Shown piece after piece: positions 1 to 5,801 of a DNA stretch of 5,967 nucleotides (position 1 is its first letter; every line of letters starts with the position of its first letter). Below the pieces are notes generated by a model. The model saw nothing but the letters and a program-made list of their open reading frames with translations. It was not told the DNA's origin and did not search any database. The DNA lies in the NCBI GenBank assembly GCA_019752915.1, contig JAIELO010000037.1, forward strand, positions 1 through 5,967, given 5' to 3'. The DNA comes from Burkholderiaceae bacterium (GTDB taxonomy: Bacteria > Pseudomonadota > Gammaproteobacteria > Burkholderiales > Burkholderiaceae_D). Position numbers and translations under genes: made by a program.

Positions 1-32
1 AAATCTGGTACACAACATTCACGGAGACTTCC

Positions 33-542
33 ATGCAATTCATCAAAACCGCAGTCGCAGCAGCCCTGGCAACCATCGCTTTCTCGGCATCGGCCATGAC
101 CCCGATTCAGGACGCAGAGCTGAGCACCGTCAGCGGCCAGGACGGCGTATCGATCGCTGCCAACCTGAACATCAAAATCAATTCCTTCACCTACACCGAT
201 ACCGATGCACTCGATGCCAACGGTCTGGGTGGTGGTTCGATCGCCTTCAACGGCATCAAAGTGAACGGCCTGATCGCCGCCAACATCGACATCCTGTCGA
301 AAGCATCGTTCCTGCAAGCTGCAGGCGCTGCCGGCGTGACCAATCCAGGTACCTTCTACAACCCAGCCACCGGCGGCGACGTGGTGCAGATCGCGATCCC
401 ACAAAGCGTGGTCGCTGACGGCCACTACATGAACGTGTCGGTGGACTCGATCAAGATGGGCAACAGCGCCGCATCGTTCGGTTCCGTCGCCATGAACCAG
501 ATCGACATGCGCGGTACCACCGTCTGGATCTTCGCTCACTAA
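33..542 (+). CDS. Exported DUF6160/FilA-like protein, paralogue 1 (probable abundant subunit)
   Basis: The 169-residue product has a Sec signal peptide with probable cleavage after Ala21 (ASA|MTP). The mature N-terminus carries the cluster's hallmark motif ELSTVSGQDGVSI (residues 29-41). A second shared element is GDVVQIAIP (115-123). The C-terminus is GSVAMNQIDMRGTTVWIFAH (150-169), which aligns without gaps to the end of paralogue 4. There is no cysteine. Alternating polar/hydrophobic segments suggest a beta-rich secreted or surface protein. From memory, the motif resembles DUF6160/FilA-like putative pilus-system proteins; no role is proven. GGAG at 23-26, six bases before ATG, supports the start. 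Asn codons are 10 AAC to 2 AAT, the reverse of the three following genes, which indicates high expression. A hairpin follows the stop. The protein could instead be a matrix or adhesin component rather than a pilin. Confidence 0.85.
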   Translation: MQFIKTAVAAALATIAFSASAMTPIQDAELSTVSGQDGVSIAANLNIKINSFTYTDTDALDANGLGGGSIAFNGIKVNGLIAANIDILSKASFLQAAGAAGVTNPGTFYNPATGGDVVQIAIPQSVVADGHYMNVSVDSIKMGNSAASFGSVAMNQIDMRGTTVWIFAH

Positions 543-554
543 TCAGCTGAGCTT

Positions 555-584
555 CAACAGCAGCCGCGTCAGCGGCTGTTGTTG
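555..584 (+). terminator. Hairpin between paralogues 1 and 2: terminator or attenuator
   Basis: A 13-bp stem (555-567 with 572-584, one G-U pair) closes a GTCA tetraloop 12 bases after the stop of gene 1. The tail is only moderately U-rich (TTGTTGTCTCT, partly inside the stem), so termination is probably incomplete. A stem this long could also protect the 3' end of the first message. The arrangement fits strong expression of gene 1 with reduced read-through into the following three genes. Confidence 0.6.
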
Positions 585-598
585 TCTCTACACTCCCT

Positions 599-1399
599 AT
601 GATGACGACCTTGCTTACCCGCTGGCGGCATGCGCTTGCCTTGCTGACGATGATCTGCTGCACGCAGATGGCTACGGCACAGATGCGCGCACTGAGCGAA
701 GCAGAACTGTCCAGCATGCACGGACAGGGCATCGTCGCGATGAGTAATACCAGCCTGAATGGTTTTGATTTCAGTAAAGTGTCGCTCGATGCCGACATTA
801 CGCTGAGTGCCAATCTGCGCAATGTGCGTCTGGGTGAATACACCTACGCAGCGCGCAACGGCAGCGGTGCCGATCTCGATATCGCCCTGTTGCAATTTGG
901 CCGCAGCGATGGCAGCGAGGCGCAGCGCCTGGTGCATATCGCCAATCCCTATTTCGAATTTGTTTACCGCAATGCCGCCGATGGCGCCAGCCGCGAAGCG
1001 ATCGGCATGCGCTTCGGTTTCGATGCCATCAGTGGTGACATCGGTATGAAGATCAATACCCTGTCCGGCTCGATGGCCGTGACGGGGCGCGCTGCCGATG
1101 GCAGTAGCGTGCAACTCGATACCCGTAGCGATGCGCTGGGCGGCAAGCGCTGGGACGGTGGCTGCACGGCACCCTGTCTGACGCTAGCGCAAGTGGGTGG
1201 GGTGACGGCAGGCGACGCGAGTGGCCCGAGCCGCGACTTCTGGATTTCGCTGCTCAAGACGGGCGTGCAGTTCCCCACTGCGAATGGTGTGCCCGCTGCC
1301 GATACGGCGCAGGCCGGCGTGTGGCTGAACTGGCGCGATAAGCTGCAAGCCATCAATACGAGCGGGCTGGTGCCTGCCAATCTTCCCAAGGGGCGCTGA
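599..1399 (+). CDS. Exported DUF6160/FilA-like protein, paralogue 2 (CxxxC-containing)
   Basis: The 266-residue product has an N-terminal signal peptide with probable cleavage after Ala27 (ATA|QMR). A degenerate family motif follows, LSEAELSSMHGQGIVAMSN (32-50), in which the Asp of GQDG is missing. The RLVHIANP segment (110-117) matches the D-V-V-x-I-A-x-P element of its neighbours. It alone among the four mature proteins has cysteines, Cys179 and Cys183 (CTAPC), which could form a disulfide. It lacks the His-terminated C-terminal segment of the others and ends in ...PKGR. Two ATG codons stand in tandem at 599 and 602, and no Shine-Dalgarno sequence is visible before them, so translation is probably weak. 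Asn codons are 10 AAT to 2 AAC. Its TGA overlaps the next ATG. Function is unknown; a minor or accessory component of the same exported system is an inference. Confidence 0.78.
   Translation: MMTTLLTRWRHALALLTMICCTQMATAQMRALSEAELSSMHGQGIVAMSNTSLNGFDFSKVSLDADITLSANLRNVRLGEYTYAARNGSGADLDIALLQFGRSDGSEAQRLVHIANPYFEFVYRNAADGASREAIGMRFGFDAISGDIGMKINTLSGSMAVTGRAADGSSVQLDTRSDALGGKRWDGGCTAPCLTLAQVGGVTAGDASGPSRDFWISLLKTGVQFPTANGVPAADTAQAGVWLNWRDKLQAINTSGLVPANLPKGR
1388..1393 (+). promoter_or_regulatory. Ribosome binding site of paralogue 3 inside the end of paralogue 2
   Basis: AAGGGG lies five bases before the ATG at 1399, within the last codons of the preceding gene. Together with the TGATG overlap it fixes the start of paralogue 3 and suggests coupled translation. 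Confidence 0.6.
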
Positions 1400-2298
1400 T
1401 GAAACGCGCAGCATTCTCGTCGAGCTGGTCACTGCGCAGAACGCTGCCGCTATGGCAGTGCCTGTTCCTTGCCGTGCTGCCTTGTGCATCGGTGCCGGCG
1501 CTGGCGCTCGAGCCGCTCAGCGATGCCGCCTTGTCGGCGGTGCGCGGGCGCGATGGTGTGAGTTTCGATCTGAACGGTTTCGCCATGAGTGGCGATGCGC
1601 GCGTCAGTTACACCACACCGCTCGGAAGCACCTTGTATGTGGAAAAATTCAGTGCTTCGCGCAGCGATAATCCGCTGCCGTTTTCCGATCCGTATAAGCT
1701 CGATATCGTGCCCGGTGCGGCCGGACTGGCCGATGTGGTGAACATCGCTTTCCCCCTCAATACTTTCGGCGAGCAGCGCTGGCAGATGGCCTATGACTGG
1801 GGCGTCACGGCCGATGGTGTGACGCGCGAGCAGAGTAGTGTGGTGATCAAGGATCTGGTGCTTTACGGCGGCGGCATGCAATTCACCACGCCGCAGATCA
1901 ATGATGGCGTGGCGTTCGGTGCGGCGCTGCGCATGGATATCGGCGAGCTGTCGCTGCGCGCGCGCGGTCGCACCGATGACAGCGAAGCGATGGTGTGGCG
2001 CGGCATTCATGTTGGCGCGGTCGATGGCAGCGGTCTGTTTACCAGCACGCCGTGGATGCTGGCCAATGTGGCCTCGCAACCGGCGGTGATCAATGCGCTC
2101 AGCGACGAAACCGGGCCGCGCCTGCACATCGGTATCGATTGGCCGGATAGCCGTTACGGTAGTGGCGTGGCGCCAGCCGGCGGCATCGTGGTCGATAATA
2201 TTTCCTTTGTCAGTCCGAATCAGCCCACGGTGGATCTGGGCTCCTCGCGTATCGGGTCGATCCAGATCCAGTACCTCGATATCAAGTTCAAACACTGA
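1399..2298 (+). CDS. Exported DUF6160/FilA-like protein, paralogue 3 (largest)
   Basis: The 299-residue product has a long basic n-region (residues 1-14, with Arg13-Arg14), a hydrophobic core, and likely cleavage after Ala36 (ALA|LEP). The family motif LSDAALSAVRGRDGVSF spans 40-56. ADVVNIAFP (111-119) matches the internal element of paralogue 1. The C-terminus GSIQIQYLDIKFKH (286-299) ends in His, like paralogues 1 and 4. The extra length relative to paralogues 1 and 4 lies in a central region rich in Gly, Asp and short beta-like segments (about 120-260), including MQFTTPQINDG and LRLHIGID-like strands. The only cysteines are in the signal peptide. It overlaps the upstream and downstream genes by one base each (TGATG). 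Asn codons are 7 AAT to 2 AAC, so it is not optimised like gene 1. Function is unknown; a larger partner or tip-like component is speculation. Confidence 0.82.
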   Translation: MKRAAFSSSWSLRRTLPLWQCLFLAVLPCASVPALALEPLSDAALSAVRGRDGVSFDLNGFAMSGDARVSYTTPLGSTLYVEKFSASRSDNPLPFSDPYKLDIVPGAAGLADVVNIAFPLNTFGEQRWQMAYDWGVTADGVTREQSSVVIKDLVLYGGGMQFTTPQINDGVAFGAALRMDIGELSLRARGRTDDSEAMVWRGIHVGAVDGSGLFTSTPWMLANVASQPAVINALSDETGPRLHIGIDWPDSRYGSGVAPAGGIVVDNISFVSPNQPTVDLGSSRIGSIQIQYLDIKFKH

Positions 2299-2810
2299 TG
2301 GCGCGCCGATTCCTGATGCGACGTGCTGCGGCCTGCCTGCTGATGACGGGCCTGACGCTGGCCGCGTCCAGTGCCAGCGCTGGTGCTGGCACTGGTGCGG
2401 GGGCGCTGCGTGCGCTCGATGATCAGGAACTGGCGCAGGTGACGGCGCGTGATGGCATCAGCTTCGCCGCCCACATTTCGCTCAATGATCCGACGCTGGT
2501 GGGCGCGGTCAGCGATAGCCGGCTGTCGCTGGGTTTTAATGGCGACGGGCAGAATCGCTACATCGTGTTCAAGAATGTGCGTGGTAAAGTCGATATGTTT
2601 GCCGTGACGCTGGGTGTGCAGACGCGTAGCGATGGCGGCGGCGATTATATCGCCATCGGCTTGCCGGGCTTTGTGCGCTACACCAATCTCGGCTTTGAAT
2701 CGCTGAGCGTGCAGAACGATCCCACGGCGCCTGTGACGGGCAATCTGGGCAGCCTGAATATCAATGGCACCGTGTCCCTGCAGGGACAGGTGCGTCTGTG
2801 GTCACACTAG
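2298..2810 (+). CDS. Exported DUF6160/FilA-like protein, paralogue 4
   Basis: The 170-residue product has an Arg-rich n-region (MARRFLMRR) and a signal peptide probably cut after Ala28 (ASA|GAG). A short Gly/Ala linker follows, then the family motif LDDQELAQVTARDGISF (40-56), with Ala in place of the first Gly. GDYIAIGLP (115-123) sits at the same position as GDVVQIAIP in paralogue 1. The C-terminus GSLNINGTVSLQGQVRLWSH (151-170) aligns over 20 residues with that of paralogue 1. Its near-identical length suggests that paralogues 1 and 4 share one domain layout. No Shine-Dalgarno sequence precedes the ATG at 2298, nor the in-frame ATG at 2316, so expression probably depends on ribosomes ending paralogue 3 at the TGATG overlap. 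Asn codons are 8 AAT to 1 AAC. It is the last gene of the run and faces the convergent transporter gene. Confidence 0.8.
   Translation: MARRFLMRRAAACLLMTGLTLAASSASAGAGTGAGALRALDDQELAQVTARDGISFAAHISLNDPTLVGAVSDSRLSLGFNGDGQNRYIVFKNVRGKVDMFAVTLGVQTRSDGGGDYIAIGLPGFVRYTNLGFESLSVQNDPTAPVTGNLGSLNINGTVSLQGQVRLWSH
2773..2788. repeat. Perfect 16-bp palindrome in the end of paralogue 4
   Basis: TGTCCCTGCAGGGACA is fully self-complementary and lies in the coding region for the C-terminal VSLQGQ. As RNA it could form a 6-bp stem with a TGCA loop. It is 33 bases before a run of eight T (2822-2829), too far for a normal intrinsic terminator. It could be chance, an RNA fold, or a protein-binding site. Confidence 0.3.
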
Positions 2811-2855
2811 GGAAGCACTGATTTTTTTTCGGTACTTCGCTTGTGTGCACCCGCC

Positions 2856-4058
2856 TTAAAGCGACGCTGTGCTGTCGCGCGCTTCACTGAGCCAGAGTAG
2901 CAGTGCCGTCAGCGGGAAGGCTAGCCCGGCCCACAACACACCTTGCCAGCCGTGGCTGGCATACATCCACGCACCCAGCGACGAACCGAGTGCACCACCG
3001 AGAAAGAAGATGGCGATGTACAGTCCATTCAGACGGCTGCGCGTGGCTGCGGCCAGCGCAAACAGGGCGCGCTGGCCGGTGACCAGATTGGCCGACACGC
3101 CCATGTCGAGCACGATGGAGGTGGTGACCAGCACCGCCAGTTCCAGCGTGCGGCCGCCATGCACCAGCAAGGGCAGGGCAAATGCCAGTATGCCGAGCAG
3201 CAGCGCGGCGGCGGTGGTCGAGCGGCTTTTGCCCTGATCGGCGCGGCGTCCGGCAATCGGCGAGGCGATGGCGCCGGCCACACCCACTAAAGCGAAGATC
3301 GCCACCCCGGTCTGGCTGAACTGGAAGCGTGGCCCGGTCAGCTCCAGCGAGACGCAGGTCCAGAACAGGCTGAAGGCGCCGAACATGCAGGCCTGATAGG
3401 CGGCGCGGCGGCGCAGCACCGGTGTATCGCGCAGCAGATGCCAGAGTGATCCGAGCAGGGCGAAATAATGCAGGCCAGAGTCGGGCTGGCGCAGTGGCAG
3501 GCGGGCGCGTAGCAACAGCGCCAGTGCTGCAGTGGCTGCCGCAGACAGGACAAAGATGGCGTGCCAGCCCAGTGCATCGGCCACCAGACTGGCAACCGGA
3601 CGTGCCAGCATGATGCCCATCAGGAGTCCGCTCATCACGGTGCCAACGGTCTGACCGCGCGTTTCCGGACGGGATAGGTGGGCGGCGAACGGTACCAGTA
3701 TCTGCGCTGCCACGGCGCTCAGGCCGATGCTGAAGGCGGCCAGCAGGAATAAGGCGGCGTTGCTGGTGCTGGCAGCGGCCAGCAAGGCGATGGCGCAGGC
3801 CAGCAGGGCGCTACAGATCAGGCGACGGTTTTCCAGCAGATCGCCAAGCGGCACAATGAACAGTAAGCCGAGGCAGTAGCCGATCTGGGTCAGGGTGACG
3901 ATCAGGCCGGCGGCGCTGGCGGGCAGGCCGGTGGTCTGGCTGATCGGGCCGATCAGGGTCTGGGCGTAGTACAGGTTGGCGACGATCAGTCCAGTGGCGC
4001 TGGCTAGCAGCCAGACCATGCCGGAAGAAATGTCGCGCTGGGCGTGCGAGTGGGGCAT
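2856..4058 (-). CDS. MFS transporter, 12 transmembrane helices, substrate unknown
   Basis: The 400-residue inner-membrane protein is almost wholly hydrophobic, with about twelve helices arranged as 6+6 around a basic central loop (about 184-215, LRARLPLR...LRDTPVLRRR). The loop between helices 2 and 3 holds the MFS motif A-like LGDLLENRR (71-79), and the loop between helices 8 and 9 holds a second copy, GRRADQGKS (270-278). The segment ETRGQTVGTVMSGLLMGIML (132-151) resembles the helix 4-5 motif of drug and metabolite exporters. The early motif ANLYYAQTLIGPI (27-39) is typical of YgaY/YnfM-like MFS proteins; that assignment is from memory. Proton-coupled efflux of a small molecule is the likely role, and the substrate cannot be read from the sequence. 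GGAG (complement of 4064-4067) five bases before ATG supports the start. The VanZ-like gene lies upstream on the same strand. Confidence 0.93.
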   Translation of the reverse strand: MPHSHAQRDISSGMVWLLASATGLIVANLYYAQTLIGPISQTTGLPASAAGLIVTLTQIGYCLGLLFIVPLGDLLENRRLICSALLACAIALLAAASTSNAALFLLAAFSIGLSAVAAQILVPFAAHLSRPETRGQTVGTVMSGLLMGIMLARPVASLVADALGWHAIFVLSAAATAALALLLRARLPLRQPDSGLHYFALLGSLWHLLRDTPVLRRRAAYQACMFGAFSLFWTCVSLELTGPRFQFSQTGVAIFALVGVAGAIASPIAGRRADQGKSRSTTAAALLLGILAFALPLLVHGGRTLELAVLVTTSIVLDMGVSANLVTGQRALFALAAATRSRLNGLYIAIFFLGGALGSSLGAWMYASHGWQGVLWAGLAFPLTALLLWLSEARDSTASL

Positions 4059-4085
4059 GTGTGCTCCATCAGTTTGCAGGGCGCA

Positions 4086-4091
4086 ATTTTA
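4086..4091 (-). promoter_or_regulatory. Possible -10 box of the MFS gene
   Basis: On the minus strand the hexamer TAAAAT (5/6 to consensus) lies 27 bases before the transporter's ATG, with its ribosome site in between. No good -35 box is found at 16-18 bases, so this promoter would be weak or activator-dependent. Confidence 0.3.
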
Positions 4092-4156
4092 CCGGTGATT
4101 ACAAAACGCTGCAGAGTTGCAGTCGATCTGGCGCTAAACGGGTTGACGCGGATCCG

Positions 4157-4558
4157 TTAGCGGGGCGTGACGGCGGGTTGGCGCTGCCACAGCAGCCACA
4201 GTATGCTGGCAGTGACCAGTGAGGCAATGCAGTCGACTGCCCAGTCGCCGGCGCTGCCATGCCGATACGGGAAGAAACTCTGCACGGTTTCGTCGAGGGC
4301 GCCCATGGCTGCAATGGTCAGCACGGCTTTCAGTGCGCGCTGGCGCGCCACACCACGGCCGCCGGTGAATAGCAAAAAAGTCAGACCGGCGTAGGCGCAG
4401 CTGTGCAGAATCAGGCCGGACGCGACGTTGCCGATTTCCTGACGGGCGCCGGGCAGCGAGCCCAGAATCAGAATCAGTGCATATAGCGTGTACGCGGTAA
4501 TGTAACGCAGGCGGGCGTGAGCGTCGGAGAGCAGGAGGAGTTGGAAGCGCTTGTACAT
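4157..4558 (-). CDS. VanZ-family small membrane protein
   Basis: From the ATG at 4558 the product is 133 residues with four predicted membrane helices (about 19-34, 46-63, 74-90 and 107-124). It shows the VanZ-like pattern. LPG (35-37) follows helix 1, LH (51-52) lies in helix 2, and DETVQSFFPYRHGSAGDWAVD (89-109) contains the conserved Asp-Glu, Gln, Phe, Pro and Arg positions and a later Asp. VanZ of enterococci gives low-level teicoplanin resistance; most chromosomal members in proteobacteria have no known role, and resistance should not be inferred. An in-frame GTG at 4618 with GAGGT just upstream would add 20 residues (MRRLVGAPLL...). I prefer the ATG because relatives, as I remember them, begin near here, but the GTG has the better ribosome site. 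It could share some transcription with the MFS gene 98 bp downstream. Confidence 0.85.
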   Translation of the reverse strand: MYKRFQLLLLSDAHARLRYITAYTLYALILILGSLPGARQEIGNVASGLILHSCAYAGLTFLLFTGGRGVARQRALKAVLTIAAMGALDETVQSFFPYRHGSAGDWAVDCIASLVTASILWLLWQRQPAVTPR

Positions 4559-4762
4559 GGGCCGGACGATAGCACGACTGGCAGAAAAAAGCAGTGGTGC
4601 GCCGACCAGGCGGCGCACCGTACCTCAGTCATGCCTATCGGTTGCATGTACTGAAGATGTAACCAGTATAGGGAGCGAATATGACGCCATTATGACGGCG
4701 CACAACAAACTGGCGGCAGGGTATCGCTTGCTACGAGCCTCCATCCGCAATGAATTGTGGGC

Positions 4763-4793
4763 AAAAAAAAAGCCCGCTGATGAAAGCGGGCTT
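4763..4793 (-). terminator. Strong Rho-independent terminator
   Basis: Read on the minus strand, an 8-bp GC-rich stem (AAGCCCGC at 4793-4786 with GCGGGCTT at 4777-4770) has an 8-base loop, TTTCATCA, and runs directly into a U tract (nine A on the plus strand, 4763-4771). The plus strand has no U run after the stem, so the terminator works in one direction only. It would end the proposed small RNA and any read-through from the SDR gene. Confidence 0.9.
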
Positions 4794-4830
4794 AAAACTA
4801 TTTTCTTGGAGGAGAATAGTGGAGACAGGT
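4763..4830 (-). ncRNA. Candidate small regulatory RNA with a CUCCUCC anti-Shine-Dalgarno loop
   Basis: A promoter-like pair at 4834-4862 predicts a start near 4830-4826, and a strong terminator ends near 4763, giving an RNA of about 64-68 nt with no plausible reading frame. Its 5' part is single-stranded and pyrimidine-rich and includes UGUCUCC. A hairpin follows: CUAUU (4819-4815) pairs with AAUAG (4802-4798), leaving a 12-base loop, CUCCUCCAAGAA, in which CUCCUCC (4814-4808) is complementary to a ribosome binding site. Next comes a UUUU linker (4797-4794), a possible Hfq contact, and then the terminator hairpin. Established bacterial small RNAs, such as the CcsR RNAs of Rhodobacter and several rhizobial families, use exposed CCUCCUCC-type loops to block translation. 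Identity with any named family cannot be judged here. The alternative is a 3' UTR of the SDR message, or both at once. Confidence 0.55.
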
Positions 4831-4833
4831 GCA

Positions 4834-4862
4834 ATTATGGGCGTCGCTCAGTTATTTGTCTA
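4834..4862 (-). promoter_or_regulatory. Sigma70-type promoter of the candidate small RNA
   Basis: On the minus strand the -35 box TAGACA (4862-4857) and -10 box CATAAT (4839-4834) each match consensus at 5 of 6 positions and are separated by exactly 17 bases. It lies 62 bases past the SDR stop codon and points away from it, toward the terminator at 4763-4793. There is no open reading frame of note downstream before that terminator. Confidence 0.55.
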
Positions 4863-4923
4863 ATTGTTGTTTCGGATAACAGACATTCGTTTTGAGAATA
4901 ACTGTTGGGGCGAGCCGTCTGCG

Positions 4924-5688
4924 CTAGTCGTTGACGGGGACCGTATAGTTCAGGGCCAGCCGGCCGCCGTCGACGTACAGGGTCTGGCCGGTCATGTAGC
5001 TGGCGTCGTCGCTGGCGAGGAAGGCGGCGATCGAGGCCACTTCTTCCGGCTCGCCGCAGCGTCCCATCGGGGTACGCGACAGGATGGTGTGGCGCGCTTC
5101 CGGGCTGGCCATGACGGCTTCGCGGGCCAGTTCGGTGAGGATGGTGCCGGGGCCGATGCCGTTCACGCGTATGCCGTGACTGACCAGATTGAGCGACATC
5201 ACCTTGGTCAGCTGGTTGATGGCGCCTTTCGATACCACGTACGGCACCTGATTCGGAATTGCCAGCTCGGCGTTGACGCTGGACATATTGATGATGCAGC
5301 CGCTGTGCTGTTTGACCATCTCGCGCGCCACGGCCTGTCCGCACAGGAACATCGATTTCAGGTTGATGCGCAGCACGCGGTCGAAGTCTTCCTCGCACAC
5401 GTCGAGGAAGTTGGCGGCATGGGTCACACCGGCGTTGTTGATCAGGATGTCGATGCGGCCAAAGGCGGCCAGCGTGGCGGCGACCATGGCGTCGACATCG
5501 GCTTTCTGGCTGACGTCGGCAGCGAAGAAGCGGGCGCGTTCGCCCAGTGCTTCGGCGGCGCTGGCGCCTTGCGGTTTAATGTCGACCAGCATCACGCTGG
5601 CGCCGTCGGCGATCAGGCGCTGGGCGCAGGCCAGACCGATGCCCTGGGTGGCGCCGGTAACGATGGCGACTTTCTGGCTGAGTTTCAT
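4924..5688 (-). CDS. Classical short-chain dehydrogenase/reductase, NAD(H)-type, substrate unknown
   Basis: The 254-residue protein has the normal full length for a classical SDR and a complete set of motifs. These are the cofactor loop TGATQGIG (11-18), Asp36 at the end of beta-strand 2 (an acidic residue that favours NAD over NADP), the NNAG motif (84-87), and the catalytic tetrad Asn109, Ser137, Tyr150 and Lys154 (YVVSK). GPG (179-181) comes after strand 6 and VDGG (239-242) near the end. The tail LALNYTVPVND is distinctive and, as I recall, shared by a group of proteobacterial SDRs without a settled substrate; FabG-like, sugar or sugar-acid dehydrogenases are all possible. It is cytosolic and probably a tetramer, as in the family. 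GGAG (complement of 5699-5702) lies ten bases before ATG, a slightly long spacing. The gene is divergent from pyrF and has the candidate small RNA downstream. Confidence 0.93.
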   Translation of the reverse strand: MKLSQKVAIVTGATQGIGLACAQRLIADGASVMLVDIKPQGASAAEALGERARFFAADVSQKADVDAMVAATLAAFGRIDILINNAGVTHAANFLDVCEEDFDRVLRINLKSMFLCGQAVAREMVKQHSGCIINMSSVNAELAIPNQVPYVVSKGAINQLTKVMSLNLVSHGIRVNGIGPGTILTELAREAVMASPEARHTILSRTPMGRCGEPEEVASIAAFLASDDASYMTGQTLYVDGGRLALNYTVPVND

Positions 5689-5717
5689 AGTGGGGTGTCT
5701 CCGAAGGTGAAGCGTGA

Positions 5718-5723
5718 ATTCTA
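5718..5723 (-). promoter_or_regulatory. Possible -10 box of the SDR gene
   Basis: TAGAAT on the minus strand matches the -10 consensus at 5 of 6 positions, 29 bases before the ATG. No good -35 box is seen 16-18 bases upstream, so this is tentative. Confidence 0.3.
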
Positions 5724-5775
5724 TCAGTCGCGCCGTGCTACGCCCGCAGTTCGGCCGATGGCGCGCGGTTTTCGT

Positions 5776-5781
5776 TACAAT
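5776..5781 (+). promoter_or_regulatory. Possible -10 box of pyrF
   Basis: TACAAT matches the -10 consensus at 5 of 6 positions and would start transcription near 5788, about 27 bases before the GTG start. The region 16-18 bases upstream is GC-rich and offers no recognisable -35 box. Confidence 0.4.
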
Positions 5782-5801
5782 AGAGGGTTTGCAACAGAAT
5801 A

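Noticed and set aside
599..670. Paralogue 2 as a lipoprotein (Cys20/Cys21 in the leader)
   Set aside because: The residues before Cys (TMI-C) lack the small residue needed at -1 of a lipobox, and a good signal peptidase I site follows at ATA|Q.
569..1114. 181-codon minus-strand frame opposite paralogue 2
   Set aside because: It has no ribosome site or domain and covers the inter-gene hairpin; paralogue 2 on the plus strand has a signal peptide and the family motif.
1450..2295. 281-codon open frame on the minus strand opposite paralogue 3
   Set aside because: It is rich in Arg/His/Ile with no motif, mirrors the codon pattern of paralogue 3, and runs against a clear TGATG-coupled operon.
4103..4122. 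Terminator after the VanZ-like gene (CTGCA/TGCAG stem followed by U4 on the minus strand)
   Set aside because: The stem has only 5 bp and the U run is short and interrupted; too weak to call.
4625..4834. 69-codon minus-strand frame covering the small RNA region
   Set aside because: It runs straight through a strong terminator on the same strand and has no recognisable product.
4808..4863. GGAGGAG on the plus strand as a ribosome site for a 14-codon frame starting at GTG 4819
   Set aside because: Spacing is plausible, but the peptide is tiny, no plus-strand promoter is evident, and the minus-strand promoter-to-terminator arrangement explains the same bases better.
4551..4895. 114-codon plus-strand frame across the VanZ-SDR gap
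   Set aside because: It starts inside the VanZ start region, has mixed composition with no domain, and crosses the terminator stem without coding features.
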